Part shown: in pieces, positions 13,641-24,838 of the stretch
How positions within the stretch are numbered: the stretch's first letter is position 1
How the letters are laid out: each line of letters begins with the position of its first letter
DNA from: Tomocerus qinae
Taxonomy: Eukaryota > Arthropoda > Collembola > Entomobryomorpha > Tomoceridae
Length of the DNA stretch: 64,000 nt
Direction: 5' to 3'
Assembly (NCBI GenBank): GCA_020055645.1
Contig: CM034546.1
Span: 116,424,375-116,488,374, forward strand
Program-made: the position numbers and the translations under genes
The notes under the pieces: generated by a model
The model's input: only the letters and a program-made list of their open reading frames with translations
Told to the model about the DNA's origin: nothing
The model's database searches: none

Positions 13641-14260
13641 CTTGATTTTTTCTGTCTGTTAACTGGAAGATATACTATGAGCCTTCTTAGATACAAATGA
13701 ACTTAATGACTCCATTAGAACGAGAATTCCACTGTTTGGAATTGAGGGCTTTTTGTTTTGCTATTGCTACCTGTCTGTCACGTCAAGAAAAGTCAACTCT
13801 CGTGACATCAACTTCAAGACAGTTGAAGACTTCAAATCTCTCTCTAATGCATCACATTAAGGTAGACTCTTCTTGTATTCGATTGAATAAAGAGAATCCA
13901 AAGCTCATGAACTGACTATCTTGTCTTTGGCTTGTTTTGTTTTTGTGCCGTCTGTCTCAGCAGGCAAGCGTAGGTCGCGATAAAACAGAAAACACAATAC
14001 AACAACATTCGTTGAGCTGTTCTGTTGCGTTCTGAGAAAAAAGTCGGAATTTACGATGTCACATATAGGTACACCTATATAAACACTATATAGGCAACAA
14101 AAAACTAAATTCATGCCACAGCCAAAACAATGCAAAGGTATAAGATTTCCCTTTATTATACACTGATACAGTTTATAAGATTTTTTTAGTATGTTTCTAC
14201 ACTAGTTTGACTTATTAGTAGAAGAGAATGCACTATAGGGCCTTTATTGGGTTTACCTAC
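13641..14260. other. Unassigned spacer with a short hairpin
   Basis: Mixed-composition DNA. Frames of 72 (plus, 13697-13915) and 76 codons (minus, 13905-14135) have no recognised motif. A small perfect hairpin (ATATAGG, 4-base loop, CCTATAT) lies at 14063-14080. Nothing else is assigned. Confidence 0.5.
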
Positions 14261-15260
14261 CTACATAAATAGTTTTGTTCTTGGTCTCCCTGTTGTTCCT
14301 TTGGTTAGTGATTTGAAGATAGCTGGGATAGATAGAAGATGGATAGATAACAAAACAAAGTTCAGTTGACAAAGCTGCAGTGGAGAGTGGACTGTCAAGT
14401 GTTCAGGTTGGTAGGTCTCGGAGATAGTGACTGCAACGAGCACTAAACTGATTAGATCATTACTTGCTCACACACAAAACTTAACTTTGCCTTCCATTCC
14501 ACAGAAAAGACAACTCATTTCATAAAGAACAGACAACAGATAGCTCTTCATTTATCCCATTCAATTTCAGTTGACTTTTAACCCAAGTCTAGATAAGAGT
14601 TTACTCCAGACACACAAAATTAACGAATACACGCACTGCGGAACGGAACTCAGTAGACTCCTTCAAGGAAATATCACTTTTACTTTAGATAAGTGAAGAT
14701 GTTAATAATATTAACTATTTAGATAATGGCAGTTCTATTTACGCCACTCACCACACACTCGACTTTGGATACCGAAAGGGAAAATGACGGACTTAAGTCT
14801 TACCAATGGTACAGGCAAGGGATGGAGTCAGTGTCGGCTTCCATTTCCCTTCAAGGGAGAACTCACTTGAACCTTTCAGTATACACAGGCACTTTCTGTT
14901 CTTCCAATGGGGGCCCTTCCTATTATTGGGTAGGTTATGTTCACGAGGCGGCCTTTCCTTTCTTGTCCTTTGCTCCCCAAAATTCAGCTATGCTCTATGT
15001 ATACTACTTAGTTCACTTTATTACGTCATCATCACTGTCGCTCTTACCTACTACATTGTTGCAATTTATTTCTTGCTCTGCATAAGTACCTTTCGTCTCA
15101 TCTCAACCTGTCTCCTCCTATTACCTCCATCCACAAAGCCACAAAAATGCAATTCCGTTTATTAAACCTTGTACTCCAGCTTTTTTTCGTGATGCATTCT
15201 GCACAATCTTACTTTCAGTTATTGCATCCTTTTATTTCATCCACTCTACAGACCATCTCC
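14261..15260. other. Strand-asymmetric island 9
   Basis: A G-rich arm (about 14270-14440) switches near 14450 to C-leaning DNA (14460-14660 and 14720-15260). Two overlapping 119-codon frames at 14726-15085 and 14806-15165 lie in the C-rich arm. They encode hydrophobic, serine- and leucine-rich strings with no recognisable domain, as expected from pyrimidine-rich sequence. Confidence 0.5.
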
Positions 15261-15600
15261 TTGATAATTCGCAAACACTTGTAAATATTTATGCTCTTTA
15301 TAAAATAATGTATATTATTTATCCTGGCATCAACTGACTGTCCTGACTATTTATTCAGTATGCGATTCCAGTGACTCATAGCATTAAGAAATATCTACTT
15401 CTTACGGAAAATATCAACATTCCTCCGTTAATTAGTTAATTGCATCACCTGAACATACCGTTTCGTCCTTAATTTCTATTGGTCACATTACCAGCTTAGG
15501 GGGGGACAATAACATCTAATTACACCTTCTAATCTGCAATTAAATCAGTCCTTCATGATTTATTCCATGAGAATTAAATATACAAAAGAAAAAACCTCTA
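15261..15600. other. Unassigned AT-rich spacer
   Basis: AT-rich with no skew. A G7 run (GGGGGGG) lies near 15500. No gene is supported. Confidence 0.5.
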
Positions 15601-17250
15601 AATGAACTAGAATTGTATAGGTACTGTGGAAAATCGAGAGTTTCTTGTAGTACAAATAGTTTTTTCTGCTTTGAGATAATATACTAGCTGAATATGTCTA
15701 GTGTAGTTTTTATGCGTTGTAAAATAGTAAATTTGCAGTTAGCCACTTATTCTAAGATTGAAAGTAAAGATTCACGTCCTCGTGGAGATATATTTCTTGG
15801 TGGAATCAGTTGGGTGTGCATGGAAGCTGGGTGATAAGACTTAATTAAGTAAAAGATGAGAGTCTTGATTATTAGTTTTGCTGTGCCTTGATTTCGTTGG
15901 TGATGTAGTAGGATGTGGAGGCATATGGAAGATGTTTGTACAAATATATAATTTAATACGAGAACTCTCTCTCTCATGGACTGCATTGCAATATGCAAGT
16001 TATGAAGCTGTGCTTATGTGTTTGTAAATTGTTGCAGATGATAGTTGGAGAGAATAATATTCTGTTGGTAGTGATGTAATATCTAATATGAAATTTTATA
16101 TACGAGGTGCTAGCAGGAAAGGGATAGTGATGTACGACTCTTGTGTATTATCATATCTATCAGTATTCTGGAAGGCAAAGCAGAAGGCATGGTGTTACGT
16201 TATGTGATGGGATGTTCTATTGCATTATATCTCCTACTGCTTACTCCTAAATTATATAATTCTCTCATATATAAGTGTATATGTAATGTACCTCATTATA
16301 TAAGTATATGCATGTATAGAGAGAGCCTTTGTTGCACTGCATGCATATAACATGAGATATGATGTAGTAAGTAACACGAAGCAGCAACCGGGTCTCCTTA
16401 TGATATTAGATATACTTATAGAGCCAAGGTACCTCTAGATAGAGCGTATAGCGTGGAGGGTGTGCACTTGCTCCCCTAAAAGGGAATTTTGGCTTTCAGC
16501 CATTTCGATTTTCTGACAGTGATTAATTGACGACGCAGGGTCGCCATTCCTGATGGATTTTCAGGCATCCAATCTGCTTCTATACTTATGTTCTGTTCAC
16601 CCACCGAGCTCAATGCTCACAACTTACCAAACTATGAATCCAGCAACCTTCCTCTCGTCTCTTATGCACAATACATATAAATTCTCCTTTTTAACTCTGT
16701 CTGCTTTCGGCTCAAGTGGCCTGGTCTCTCTACTCTACCCTAGCACAGTCGAACTACATACTAACTTCCCGCAGTCCTCCATACACAACTCACAACCAAA
16801 GCACTTTTTCCTACACTAAACTTCCCTTTAGAATTTGCCTGGCAACTTTAACTTTTGCTTTGACTACAACTGACTGGAATTCATCCTTCTTGTCATGTTT
16901 TTCCTTCACAGACTTTGGCTCCCGAGCCGTACGCCACTTTCTTTCCCGTTTTACCCTTTTTTTCACTTTGCTAAAAAAGAGCTTTTCTTCCATCCATCTA
17001 TCTGTCTGTCTCTCCGTCGGGTCGCTACACCATTACCCACCCTTTTCCAAACCTGATGAATGATAAGGACAAGAAACAGATGTGAAACTGCGGTTCTCAA
17101 TTAAAAACTACCAACGCGCTACCTTTGCCAATAACAAACTTGTCTGCAGTCCCTATCATTATCATGACACTACTCTTCACTTACTACTTATACCTAGTAA
17201 CTAAATAGTTATAACAATCTCTTTTCTCCTCACGAATATACACTGACTCC
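15601..17250. other. Strand-asymmetric island 10
   Basis: The plus strand is G-leaning from about 15600 to 16240 and C-rich from about 16540 to 17240, with a transition between about 16260 and 16540. The 115-codon frame at 16716-17063 and the lysine-rich 60-codon minus frame opposite it are products of the pyrimidine-rich strand and match no known protein. Confidence 0.55.
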
Positions 17251-19200
17251 GTACTTTATCTTATTTTGGAACATATTCAATATTATTTTTTATCTTAAAT
17301 TGACGTTTTTTGGAAATAAATAGATAACAATTGTATATATCTTGCAATGTTTTTTATAGATATGCATTTTCCAATATATTGATATCAATTGGGTTTAATG
17401 TGACTCTGTTTAAAGTGACGTAGAAGGATGCGTCTGAATTTTAGTTTGCGTTCTGAATGATATTTTCATTGCATGCAGAAACGCAATTGTGTTACGTAAT
17501 AGCTCTAAAACAGTGATCATGTCTTCGCATAATAATTTAACAAACAAAACATATGTTAGGTATTACCTACATAAGAATTTAAGGGAAACAAATGGGAGAA
17601 GCGAGAGAGTGAAACTGATGGGATTTTAATTGCTTAAATGGCTTTTATTGTGTTTATAAAGAGCTAAGAAGGCCATTATGCACAAGTACATAGTACCTTC
17701 CCCTACATGTATAGCTAATATAATTATATCCATATATACTAACTAAGTACTAGTGGAGTCACGAGACAACTGCATTAAATAGTAACAGCATACAAGTATC
17801 TATGTGCATTAATTGTGTGCATTTCAATGGATATCTACAAAGAGGTATCTGCAGGGAGAATGCCTTTGTACAAAATGCATTTCTCTGTTGTAAGAATTAA
17901 ATAAGCACTTGTCTTCCTTCAATGAGATATCATTATGCAACGTTTGTATAAAAGACCATTATAAAATCTTATCGTCAGAGATGTACAGTCAGTTCAGTTA
18001 CCTGCCTATACATGTACGTAGTATTTATTTAATGCACTGCAAATTCCTTGTTTGTTTGTTGATTCACATTTTATATTTGTTTACAGCATTAATGTACATA
18101 GCTCTATTCCGCCGCGTCTTGAACCTACATGAACATTACACGAGATCGTACATAATAAACAGAATAGACATAGGTAATAGAGATCATTTGATTCATTTAT
18201 CTCGCAGTTAATCTCGCAGGTACTCACTCCATAACCAACTAAGTCAAGCATCGTAATATCCAAGCACGGTGAACAATTTAATGTCTACTCCTGTTGTCAT
18301 TATTATTCCCTTATCAGCCTCAACTACTATATAATGTAATATAAACTCCTCTTAGCACTACAGTAAAAATGACTACTCAAAATTCTCTTCTATCCCCTGC
18401 TTTTCCGTTTGATGATGTGAAAATGTGCATAATTTTCTGACACAATCTTTAAATCTTTATACTACGTTATCTGTAATTTTATGGAAGTTATAACACATAA
18501 TATCTCTTTCCTCTCTACCGGAATATATTACAATGTCAAAGTATTAAACCGTAGTTTAAAAATAATTGATCTTCATTAATATTCAACTTTATATGTCAGA
18601 TACATTTTGGATTTTGATATAGTATGATCGTGTTGCATTTTGGTTAACTAATATTAGATGCATCTTTTTGCTGTGTAGAAAACAACAATGATATTTGTAC
18701 TATGCATTGGGATCTATAAGTTGTGACAATATATTTGACAAATTATGATTACTATGTTTATGCTACGTTATGTTTCAGTCTAGATTTTTTCTCTGCTTCA
18801 GTAATCGTAAAAATTGGGTGTGTACTAAAAGAGTACAAGTAAATTTAAATGCGTTTGATTTTAACCATTATATGCTAATGCTATCGCTATAGTTGACAAC
18901 AAATGAATTAGTAATAATATAATTAATTACTCCACTAGCATATTCCACTAAATTACATTAATGCACAGTATCTTTACTCTACATAAAGATAAAGTGGGGC
19001 ATGCGCATGGGATTCTTTCACTATTCCTGAATAAATGTTTGTATCTACTATGTCCGTAATATTTTGTAATTAATGAGTAAGGGTATATTTTGTAATTAAT
19101 GAGCGCAAGGACTATATAGGCTATCAGTACTGAGTCCAATCAACGGTCTATGAAATTCGGGCCAATGCGCAGTCGCTAGAAATTTACTGATTTCAACATT
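17251..19200. other. AT-rich DNA without recognised genes
   Basis: Mostly balanced AT-rich sequence. A frame of 100 codons (17909-18211) has no recognised motif. A short direct duplication of ATATTTTGTAATTAATGAG starts at 19059 and again at 19085. No RNA gene or transposon end is seen. Confidence 0.55.
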
Positions 19201-20160
19201 TTCTAGCACACTTTATGTGTGCTAGGATTCAACTAGTGAAATAATAATTGTTTTACTGGATCAGACTGTGAAGTGTTGAATCGGGAGTTTCGGAGGTTAT
19301 TTAGAGGTAAAAGGTGGGAATTAGGATTGGCCGGTGTGGCGTGTGTTGGTCATGCCTGTCTTGTGTGTTTGTCTTGTTGGTGAAAGCTGTTGCATCGTCA
19401 ATAGTGTGGATAATGATATGAAGTGTGTACGATGTGTATCAAGCTGGGTTAGTGGCAGTTGAATCTGTTTTTTGAATCGGCAAGGCGTTCGCAATCCTCC
19501 TTAAAGTGTCAGCAATAATCGTAAAAGTCGGCCGTAATGGCATTTCCTATGAAGACTGCATCATTCCTTACCCAATCCTCCTCAGCCCCACTCAACTCAA
19601 CTCTGGAACTCCGCTCTCCACAATGTCCTCTCTTCTATTTACTCAAATACGCTTATACCGCCATGCACACCGTCCTGGATATGTCCCTATACTCGGTTAG
19701 CACAGAGACACATACTTCTTTCCTGCACTACTCTACTACTGACAGAACTGATCTTAGCTGAACTCTCCATCTCTCTCTCAACTTTATAGCGATAGCTACA
19801 TGGAGACACTTTCCCCGCATCTTTTCCTAAATAGAATACCTTCGCTAACAATAAGCCACCAAAAATTATACACTGAAATATCTTTCCCTTTAATAAAGAT
19901 TAGTTTCCACCAGGAAATTCGAGAACATTCCAAAAATCCGATCATCTTCACAAAGAAAATAATACCTTGGCTACTTAAAAAAATCGTCCTTCATAACCTG
20001 CTTCTCGATGATAAAATTATATCTCACTATTCTCTATATTATCCTTTCCAAATGACTATCCCTCTAGACACTTATCTTCTACATACAACATTCAGAAGCG
20101 ATACGATTCCTGTTTGATTTTTCTATTTTCTTTGATTTCATCCTACTTAGTAGAAATCCC
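19201..20160. other. Strand-asymmetric island 11
   Basis: The left arm (about 19210-19520) is strongly G-rich, with GTGTGG, TTGGTG and GGGAG words. The right arm (about 19555-20160) is C-rich and begins with CTCAACTCAACTC at 19591. The switch near 19530-19550 is sharp. Frames of 64-105 codons in the right arm have no recognised domain. Confidence 0.65.
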
Positions 20161-20739
20161 CTTGCCTTGCTAAATCATTTGACTCAATCGTCAATCCTCA
20201 TCAGAATCCCATGAAAGTCATGAAATGATATTTCTAAGCTTTATTTATACAGCTCATTCAGGTAGCACTCATCTATGTCAAATAAAATTGATTACATACC
20301 CACAGTATAGTAGCATGCTATTAAGTTCTTAGTTCCTACTACTAGCTACATAAAATGGATATTGAGTCCACTTATAGGTTTACACCAGGTTTACACAGAT
20401 TAATAATTTGCATTAATTTTGAAACAATCCGACCGATTACATAAATATTCGTGATATAATATTTTTAACTTGAAGAATTTCTCTAGGTATCATTTCTCAA
20501 AGTCATTACCCACCAGTTAAAGTTTTCAATTTGGTTACAATGCTATTTAGCACTGTTATTTAGCACAATTCACAATATATTAACAATCACAAGTTAAGGA
20601 AAAAGATTTTCCACTCGAATATCAAAAATTGAATCCTAAACCATGAATTGAAGCGGAAAAGGCATTTATTTCATTTGAGACATAATTGTTTCCTAAATCG
20701 ATCCTCTTGTATTATCATTAACAATAAATGTGTGACCAA
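20161..20739. other. Unassigned AT-rich spacer
   Basis: AT-rich, roughly balanced sequence. TTATTTAGCAC is repeated twice around 20545-20570. No gene is supported. Confidence 0.5.
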
Positions 20740-21560
20740 ATAGGAGAACTATGCATCGGTAAATATTTGGATTAGAGATATTGTTTCAAATTGGTAAAGT
20801 AGTGAAGTATCTATGAGTGAGTGAATATCGTATAAAGAAGAGAGAGATGGTAAAAGAGAGATTAGTTTGAGAAGAGCAGTGTGAAAAGGGATGAAGAAGA
20901 GTCGCTCTCTTGGTCCTGAAAGTGAAACTTGATCTGTAGACTCCGACATTCGAAGAGATGCCGAGGATGGCGCTTGAGAAACTTCTGCACGGAGCCAACA
21001 AGATCTTCTCTCCCTGGCACAACTCCCAGCTCTTGCTCTCAGTTCCCCCTCTCTTGCTATGGGAAGTACATGGAGGCTTGCTGATGCGGATGTTGTTGTG
21101 CAAGAGAGACTCTTGTGTGGACGGAGAACTCGGTGGGTTGAGACTTGAGACAGAGAAGATGAGACGGAGCAAGAGAGAGAGAGATGAATGGAAGGGTATA
21201 GAGAGAAGCGTCGCCGTGCTCCCTTTTAGCCCATATATGTCCCTTGTACACACATCGTAACTCACATCTGCTGTGCCTTATCATACATCTTCTCTATGCG
21301 TGAGCAAGGAGTCTCTGTGCCGTGCCGACTTCCTAAACCCAGTATCTCTCTTATGTAATACATTATTATCTCTTCTGCTGCATCTCTCAGCCCCGGCATT
21401 CCCCTATGCAACACACTCGAAACTACCCGAGTTGAATTTCTCGGGATCCAAATTTTAGTTCCTTCTTTCGATGACATATGGAGCTCTCTGTGTCACTCTT
21501 CCTTCTTCTCCTAACTTTCATTCCTTACTTCCTTCTCAATATCCTATCCGAATTCCTCAC
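20740..21560. other. Double strand-asymmetric island 12, GC-richer
   Basis: Two G-to-C switches lie close together. G-rich 20740-20930 is followed by C-rich 20980-21060, then G-rich 21060-21205 by C-rich 21210-21545. The interior is among the more GC-rich DNA of the window. The longest open frame found (minus, 20786-21265, 159 codons) and a 100-codon plus frame (20958-21260) overlap here. Neither shows a domain, signal peptide or repeat I recognise, so I do not call a gene, although a short exon cannot be excluded. Confidence 0.55.
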
Positions 21561-22136
21561 ACTGTTAAAAATTTCTGCTACCGGGACCAAGATAACTGCA
21601 GCTTTAAGGAAAAATGCAGTAACAATACCAAATTCGTCACTTGATATCCGTGAAAATGTTACTATGTGTTCATCCTAAACATAGGAGTAAGTGTCCATAC
21701 AGTAACATTACCGAATTCAACATGGCGCACACTAAAATACGGTAATAATTACTGCATTTAGCATACGTGAGCATACGCGACCTTACCACTCATGCATATA
21801 CACTTAAAGCAACAGAAAAATGCCAACTGCATGAGCAGCATGCACCAACATTGCACTTCTTTCTTTTGTTCAAACCACCAAATCGAATTAATTGTCAGAA
21901 TTAGCCGAAATTTGATAAACTATTCACCGTTCTGGAACCACAATTGACCCTTCACCGGACTAAGAGTGTCTGTATTACAGCTTGAACCTAATACAACTAC
22001 AACAAGAATTTGAAGGTAAACTATTTGTATTTAATCATATAGAATAAAAAAATTATTTACTACTTACTATAACTATTGACTAAGTTAAGTATCGTGTAGG
22101 TGTAGATAGATTGGAAAATTTTAAAATGAATTTTTT
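21561..22136. other. Unassigned AT-rich spacer before the tandem array
   Basis: AT-rich DNA leading into the tandem array. No gene or element is recognised. Confidence 0.5.
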
Positions 22137-23272
22137 TTATTACTTAGAAGGACCGGCGACAGAGGCTGACAACTACTGGGAAAAGGGCTATAGTGAAGGC
22201 TGACAAATAAATTTCGAACGCTCTACTACAATGGCTGCCAAATGCTACGATAAGCGGTACGAAAGTGGCTGCCAAAAAAGGGTATAAGTAAAAGTAAATT
22301 TTACAACAGAATTTATTGAGGTAACTAAATACTAGAAAGGAACTTCCTAAATTATAAATTGGCATTTTATATTTTTATTGAGGAATCAATGTCTGATTAC
22401 TTAGAAGGACCGTCGACAGAGGCTGACAACTGCTGGGAAAAGGGCTATAGTGAAGGCTGACAAATAATATTTCGAACGCTCTACTACAATGGCTCCCAAA
22501 TGCTAAGATAAGCGCTACGAAAGTGGCTGCCAAAAAAGGGCGTAAGTAAAAGTAAATTTTACAACAGAATTTATTGAGGTAACTAAATACTAGAAAAGGA
22601 ACTTCCTACATTATAAATTGGCATTTTTATATTTTTATTTAGGAATCAATGATTGATTACTTAGAAGGACCGTCGAGAGAGGCTGACAACTGCTGTAAAA
22701 AGGGCTATAGGGAAGGCTGACAAATAATATTTCGAACGTTTTGCTACAATGGCTGCCAAATGCTACGAAAAGCGGTACGAAAGTGGCTGCCAAGAACAGT
22801 GGGTAAGTAAATGTAAATTTTACAACAGAGTTTATTGGGGCAACAAAATACAAGAAAAGGAATTTCCTAAATTATAAAATGGCATTTTTATCTTTTTATT
22901 TAGGAATCAACGTTTGACTACTTAGAAGGACCGTCGACAGAGGCTGACAACTACTGGGAAAAGGGCTATAGTGAAGGCTGACAAATAATATTTCGAACGT
23001 TCTGCTACAATGGCTGCCAAATGCTACGAAAAGCGGTACGAAAGTGGCTGCCAAGAAAAGAGGGTAAGTAAATGTAAATTTTACAACAGAGTTTATTGAG
23101 GCAACAAAATACTAGAAAAGGAACTTCCTAAATTATAAAATGACATTTTTATATTTTTATTTAGGAATCAATGTTTGACTACTTAGAAGGACTTTCGACA
23201 GAGGCTGACAACTGCTGGTAAAAGGGCTATTGTGAAGGCTGACAAACAATATTTCGAATGTTCTACTACAAG
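22137..23272. repeat. Tandem array, ~260 bp unit, about 4.4 copies
   Basis: The landmark ACTTAGAAGGA occurs at 22142, 22399, 22659, 22920 and 23181, giving periods of 257, 260, 261 and 261 bp. The last copy is cut off at about 23272, in the phrase TTCTACTACA. Units are very similar by eye, with scattered substitutions and small gaps. Each unit has a ~150 bp GC-richer half built from GGCTG(A/C)CAA boxes and a ~110 bp AT-rich half. Minus-strand frames at 22144-22365 and 22635-22853 are copies of one another and arise from the repetition. This could be a local satellite or a repeated exon-intron unit; I cannot decide. Confidence 0.92.
22919..23066. repeat. Nested ~35/70 bp repeat inside each array unit
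   Basis: In this best-preserved unit the box GGCTG(A/C)CAA occurs four times, spaced 34, 36 and 34 bases apart. The first and third segments also share GAAAAG followed by a TA-containing word, so the unit contains a degenerate ~70 bp duplication. The other units show the same layout, so this duplication arose before the 260 bp amplification. Confidence 0.8.
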
Positions 23273-24804
23273 AAAATAATGTACCTAGTTTTTACTATTT
23301 ATGTGCACTGAACATTTAAAAGTTTACCATACAAATTTAATTTATAATAATTTATTTTAAATTTAATTAATATGTAAACCTACGTATTATACCTAAATAA
23401 AATTTATAGTAATGTTTGCTCATATTTTGATTATATAATTATTAATTATGTGTCTCCATTTAATTGACTACATGTGCAATAAGTACCATTGAATTTGATA
23501 TGGAAGGCTAAATGCTGCGGTTTTGCTTTTATTTTATGTTACTGGAAATACAGTATCATATCTGGTAAACCGGTAATCATTACTGCATATATAGGTTTCA
23601 TTCATAGCGACTCCCGGTAGGAATCATGAGTACATTTTGGCTAACTTTTAATGTATATGCATGAGAAATGTTACTGCATTTTCACTTACTGCATTTACCG
23701 GGGTTCATAGCAATCCGAATATTGAAAACCCAGTGTTCAATGGCATCCGCGGATATGCAGTATGTTTTTACTAGATATACAGTTAGTACTTTTAACAGTG
23801 CACCCATGAACTATCTCAAGATCATTATATCATTTCTACATTTTAGATGATTTTTAGACACTATTATGAAATATAGAAATTCTTAAAGGATTTAGGAAAT
23901 ATGTTAAATTATTATTATAACCCTTTTAACTACGTTGCTCCAGTTTTGAAATAATACCCTTGGGAGATTATTCTTAAGGATATATGGGTGGTTGTTTAAA
24001 ATTGTTTCATCAAATGTTAATTATGGTAATTACAGGTATAAGCTGTATTTAAATTACTTTAATTCAATTTAGGTTTAGTGCAATGGGAATATTAGTGTTC
24101 TACTTGCTTTATGTGAAGGTAAGGAGACTAATGCTGCGTTTTGTGATAAATAGGTTTATAATAGGAGCGCAATAGGAAATGATCATGCATTAAGGCTCTG
24201 AAAAGACGATTAGGCACTAAAGCAGGTGCTTTATGACTGTAAGGTGAGTAAAACCTAATAACCAGACACGAGCACAGGTCAAGTCAAGAGTTGTGATAAA
24301 AAGTGAGTCATGCAATACATATAAGATTTGAGCGTGTATGCCGATGGCATTTCTAGCTCTGAGTATATTTTTCAGACGGAGAGAACGTAATAGCAATGTT
24401 GTGGAACATAATCTTGAGCTCTCTAATCTTCAGATAGCAAACCTTAAATACAAAACTGGAATACGCTCACATTAGTTAATCGTAAGACTTATTATTGCGT
24501 TGCCTACAAACAATCGTTTCGTTTTAGGGGTCTTAATATATGCAAGAGGTACTCGTTCTAATCAAAGCGTTATCCATATGAAATACAAAACTACACAAAC
24601 GGGTACATGCACTACTACCTACTTCTGTACATCTGTACACTACCATATTTCTACAAGTTCGCCCAAACTCTATAACAATTCTAGAAATTGAGATAAGATT
24701 GAAATGGATCGTTTCATTACGTTATTAGCTATGTATGTGTAATATTATAGCTTTCATTCAGTTAGCTTTGCATTAGGCATATATGGGGATGGAATATTCC
24801 AGCG

Positions 24805-24838
24805 TATCACATCACATCGCATCATATCACCTCATCAG
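24805..24838. repeat. Degenerate ATCAC pentamer run
   Basis: Successive ATCAC, ATCGC and ATCAT units spaced five bases apart, with a few variants, read directly. Confidence 0.7.

Noticed and set aside
14726-15165. Two overlapping 119-codon plus-strand frames.
   Set aside because: Two frames open in the same DNA, both hydrophobic and low in motif content, as expected from pyrimidine-rich sequence.
17054-17090. CTGATGA followed by GAAAC, another hammerhead-like arrangement.
   Set aside because: No convincing stem II or closing stem between the two boxes.
21118-21130. TGGACGGAGAACT matches the first 13 bases of the conserved microRNA miR-184.
   Set aside because: The rest of the mature sequence differs and I see no matching opposite arm or hairpin upstream, so I treat it as coincidence.
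20786-21265. 159-codon minus-strand open frame, the longest in the window.
   Set aside because: No recognisable domain, an overlapping open frame on the other strand, and a compositionally skewed setting that lengthens frames by itself.
22144-22853. Similar minus-strand frames in two array units, which could look like a conserved gene family.
   Set aside because: Their similarity follows from the DNA being tandemly repeated; it is not evidence of selection.
22137-23272. CRISPR-like reading of the regularly spaced array.
   Set aside because: Units are about 260 bp with no unique spacers, and the sequence is eukaryotic in character.
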